Source: CANLWN01 sp039815505
Lineage (GTDB): Bacteria > Bacteroidota > Bacteroidia > Flavobacteriales > Flavobacteriaceae
DNA length: 6,310 nt
NCBI GenBank assembly: GCA_039815505.1
Contig: JBCBZE010000203.1
Coordinates: forward strand, 1 to 6,310
Direction: 5' to 3'
The position numbers and the translations under genes were made by a program. Below the pieces are notes generated by a model. That model did not search any database. It was not told where the DNA came from and was given only the letters and a program-made list of their open reading frames with translations. This document shows positions 6,263 to 6,310 of this stretch, one piece after another. Numbering within the stretch: the stretch's first letter is position 1; the number at the start of each line of letters is the position of its first letter.

Positions 6263-6310
6263 ATGAAAAAATACACGATCCAAAACTCCGAAGTAGAACT
6301 TGTCTTGGAA
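6263..6310 (+). CDS. Start of an unidentified gene, 3' end outside the window
   Basis: Sixteen codons are visible and the frame is open at the right edge: MKKYTIQNSEVELVLE. The alternating polar and hydrophobic pattern after MKK is typical of an N-terminal beta strand of a cytosolic protein. It is faintly like the first strand of flavobacterial aldose 1-epimerases, but this is far too short to name a product. An in-frame ATG at 6251 would add MDLN; 6263 is preferred because MKK is a common flavobacterial N-terminus and 6251 lies inside the inverted repeat. A different frame open from 6130 to the edge competes with this reading, so the gene itself is only probable. Confidence 0.45.
   Translation, partial: MKKYTIQNSEVELVLE

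Noticed and set aside
6130..6309. Open frame of 60 codons from ATG 6130 to the right edge (begins MRTQKRRLPDYD)
   Set aside because: Its composition is basic and irregular, unlike the neighbouring proteins, while the competing frame from 6263 gives a natural N-terminus. Sequence beyond 6310 would be needed to exclude it fully.
1..6310. A new defence, mobile or multi-gene system
   Set aside because: No transposase, integrase, toxin-antitoxin pair, CRISPR repeat, nuclease, direct terminal repeats or tRNA attachment site is visible; the genes look like ordinary chromosomal content in short transcription units.

Overview
The window looks like chromosome from a marine-type Flavobacteriaceae member (Bacteroidota). 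The protein styles support this: Bacteroidota-type lipoproteins, a DUF4369-like/thioredoxin-fold lipoprotein and a YbiT-type ABC-F protein. So do the A-rich leaders without Shine-Dalgarno sites and several matches to the Bacteroidota -7 promoter element TAnnTTTG. The genus cannot be fixed from this sequence.

Layout, left to right. (1) A classical short-chain dehydrogenase/reductase is cut by the left edge at its cofactor-binding glycine motif (+, to 784). (2) A small-subfamily transaldolase follows (+, 862-1515), probably from its own promoter at the end of the SDR gene, and is closed by a strong 14-16 bp hairpin terminator. (3) A lipoprotein with a thioredoxin-like C-terminal domain that has lost the CxxC pair lies convergently (-, 1628-3013). 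(4) A 177-bp divergent intergenic region holds -7 elements for both flanking genes. (5) An ABC-F ATPase of the YbiT type (+, 3191-4819) has one intact composite ATP site and one degenerate site. (6) A 377-residue lipoprotein of unknown function with an acidic post-cysteine segment follows (+, 4970-6103). (7) The first codons of a further + strand gene appear to start at 6263, just after a perfect 10-bp inverted repeat, and run off the right edge.

The genes do not form one obvious pathway. The transaldolase belongs to the non-oxidative pentose phosphate pathway, the ABC-F protein acts on ribosomes, the SDR is of unknown substrate, and the two lipoproteins belong to the cell envelope. Each transcription unit looks short (one gene, possibly two for SDR plus transaldolase). 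I see no mobile element, CRISPR array, RNA gene or defence system. The most interesting points are two conserved folds that have lost their canonical catalytic residues: the ABC-F second P-loop and the thioredoxin-fold lipoprotein. No gene-free stretch exceeds 300 bases.
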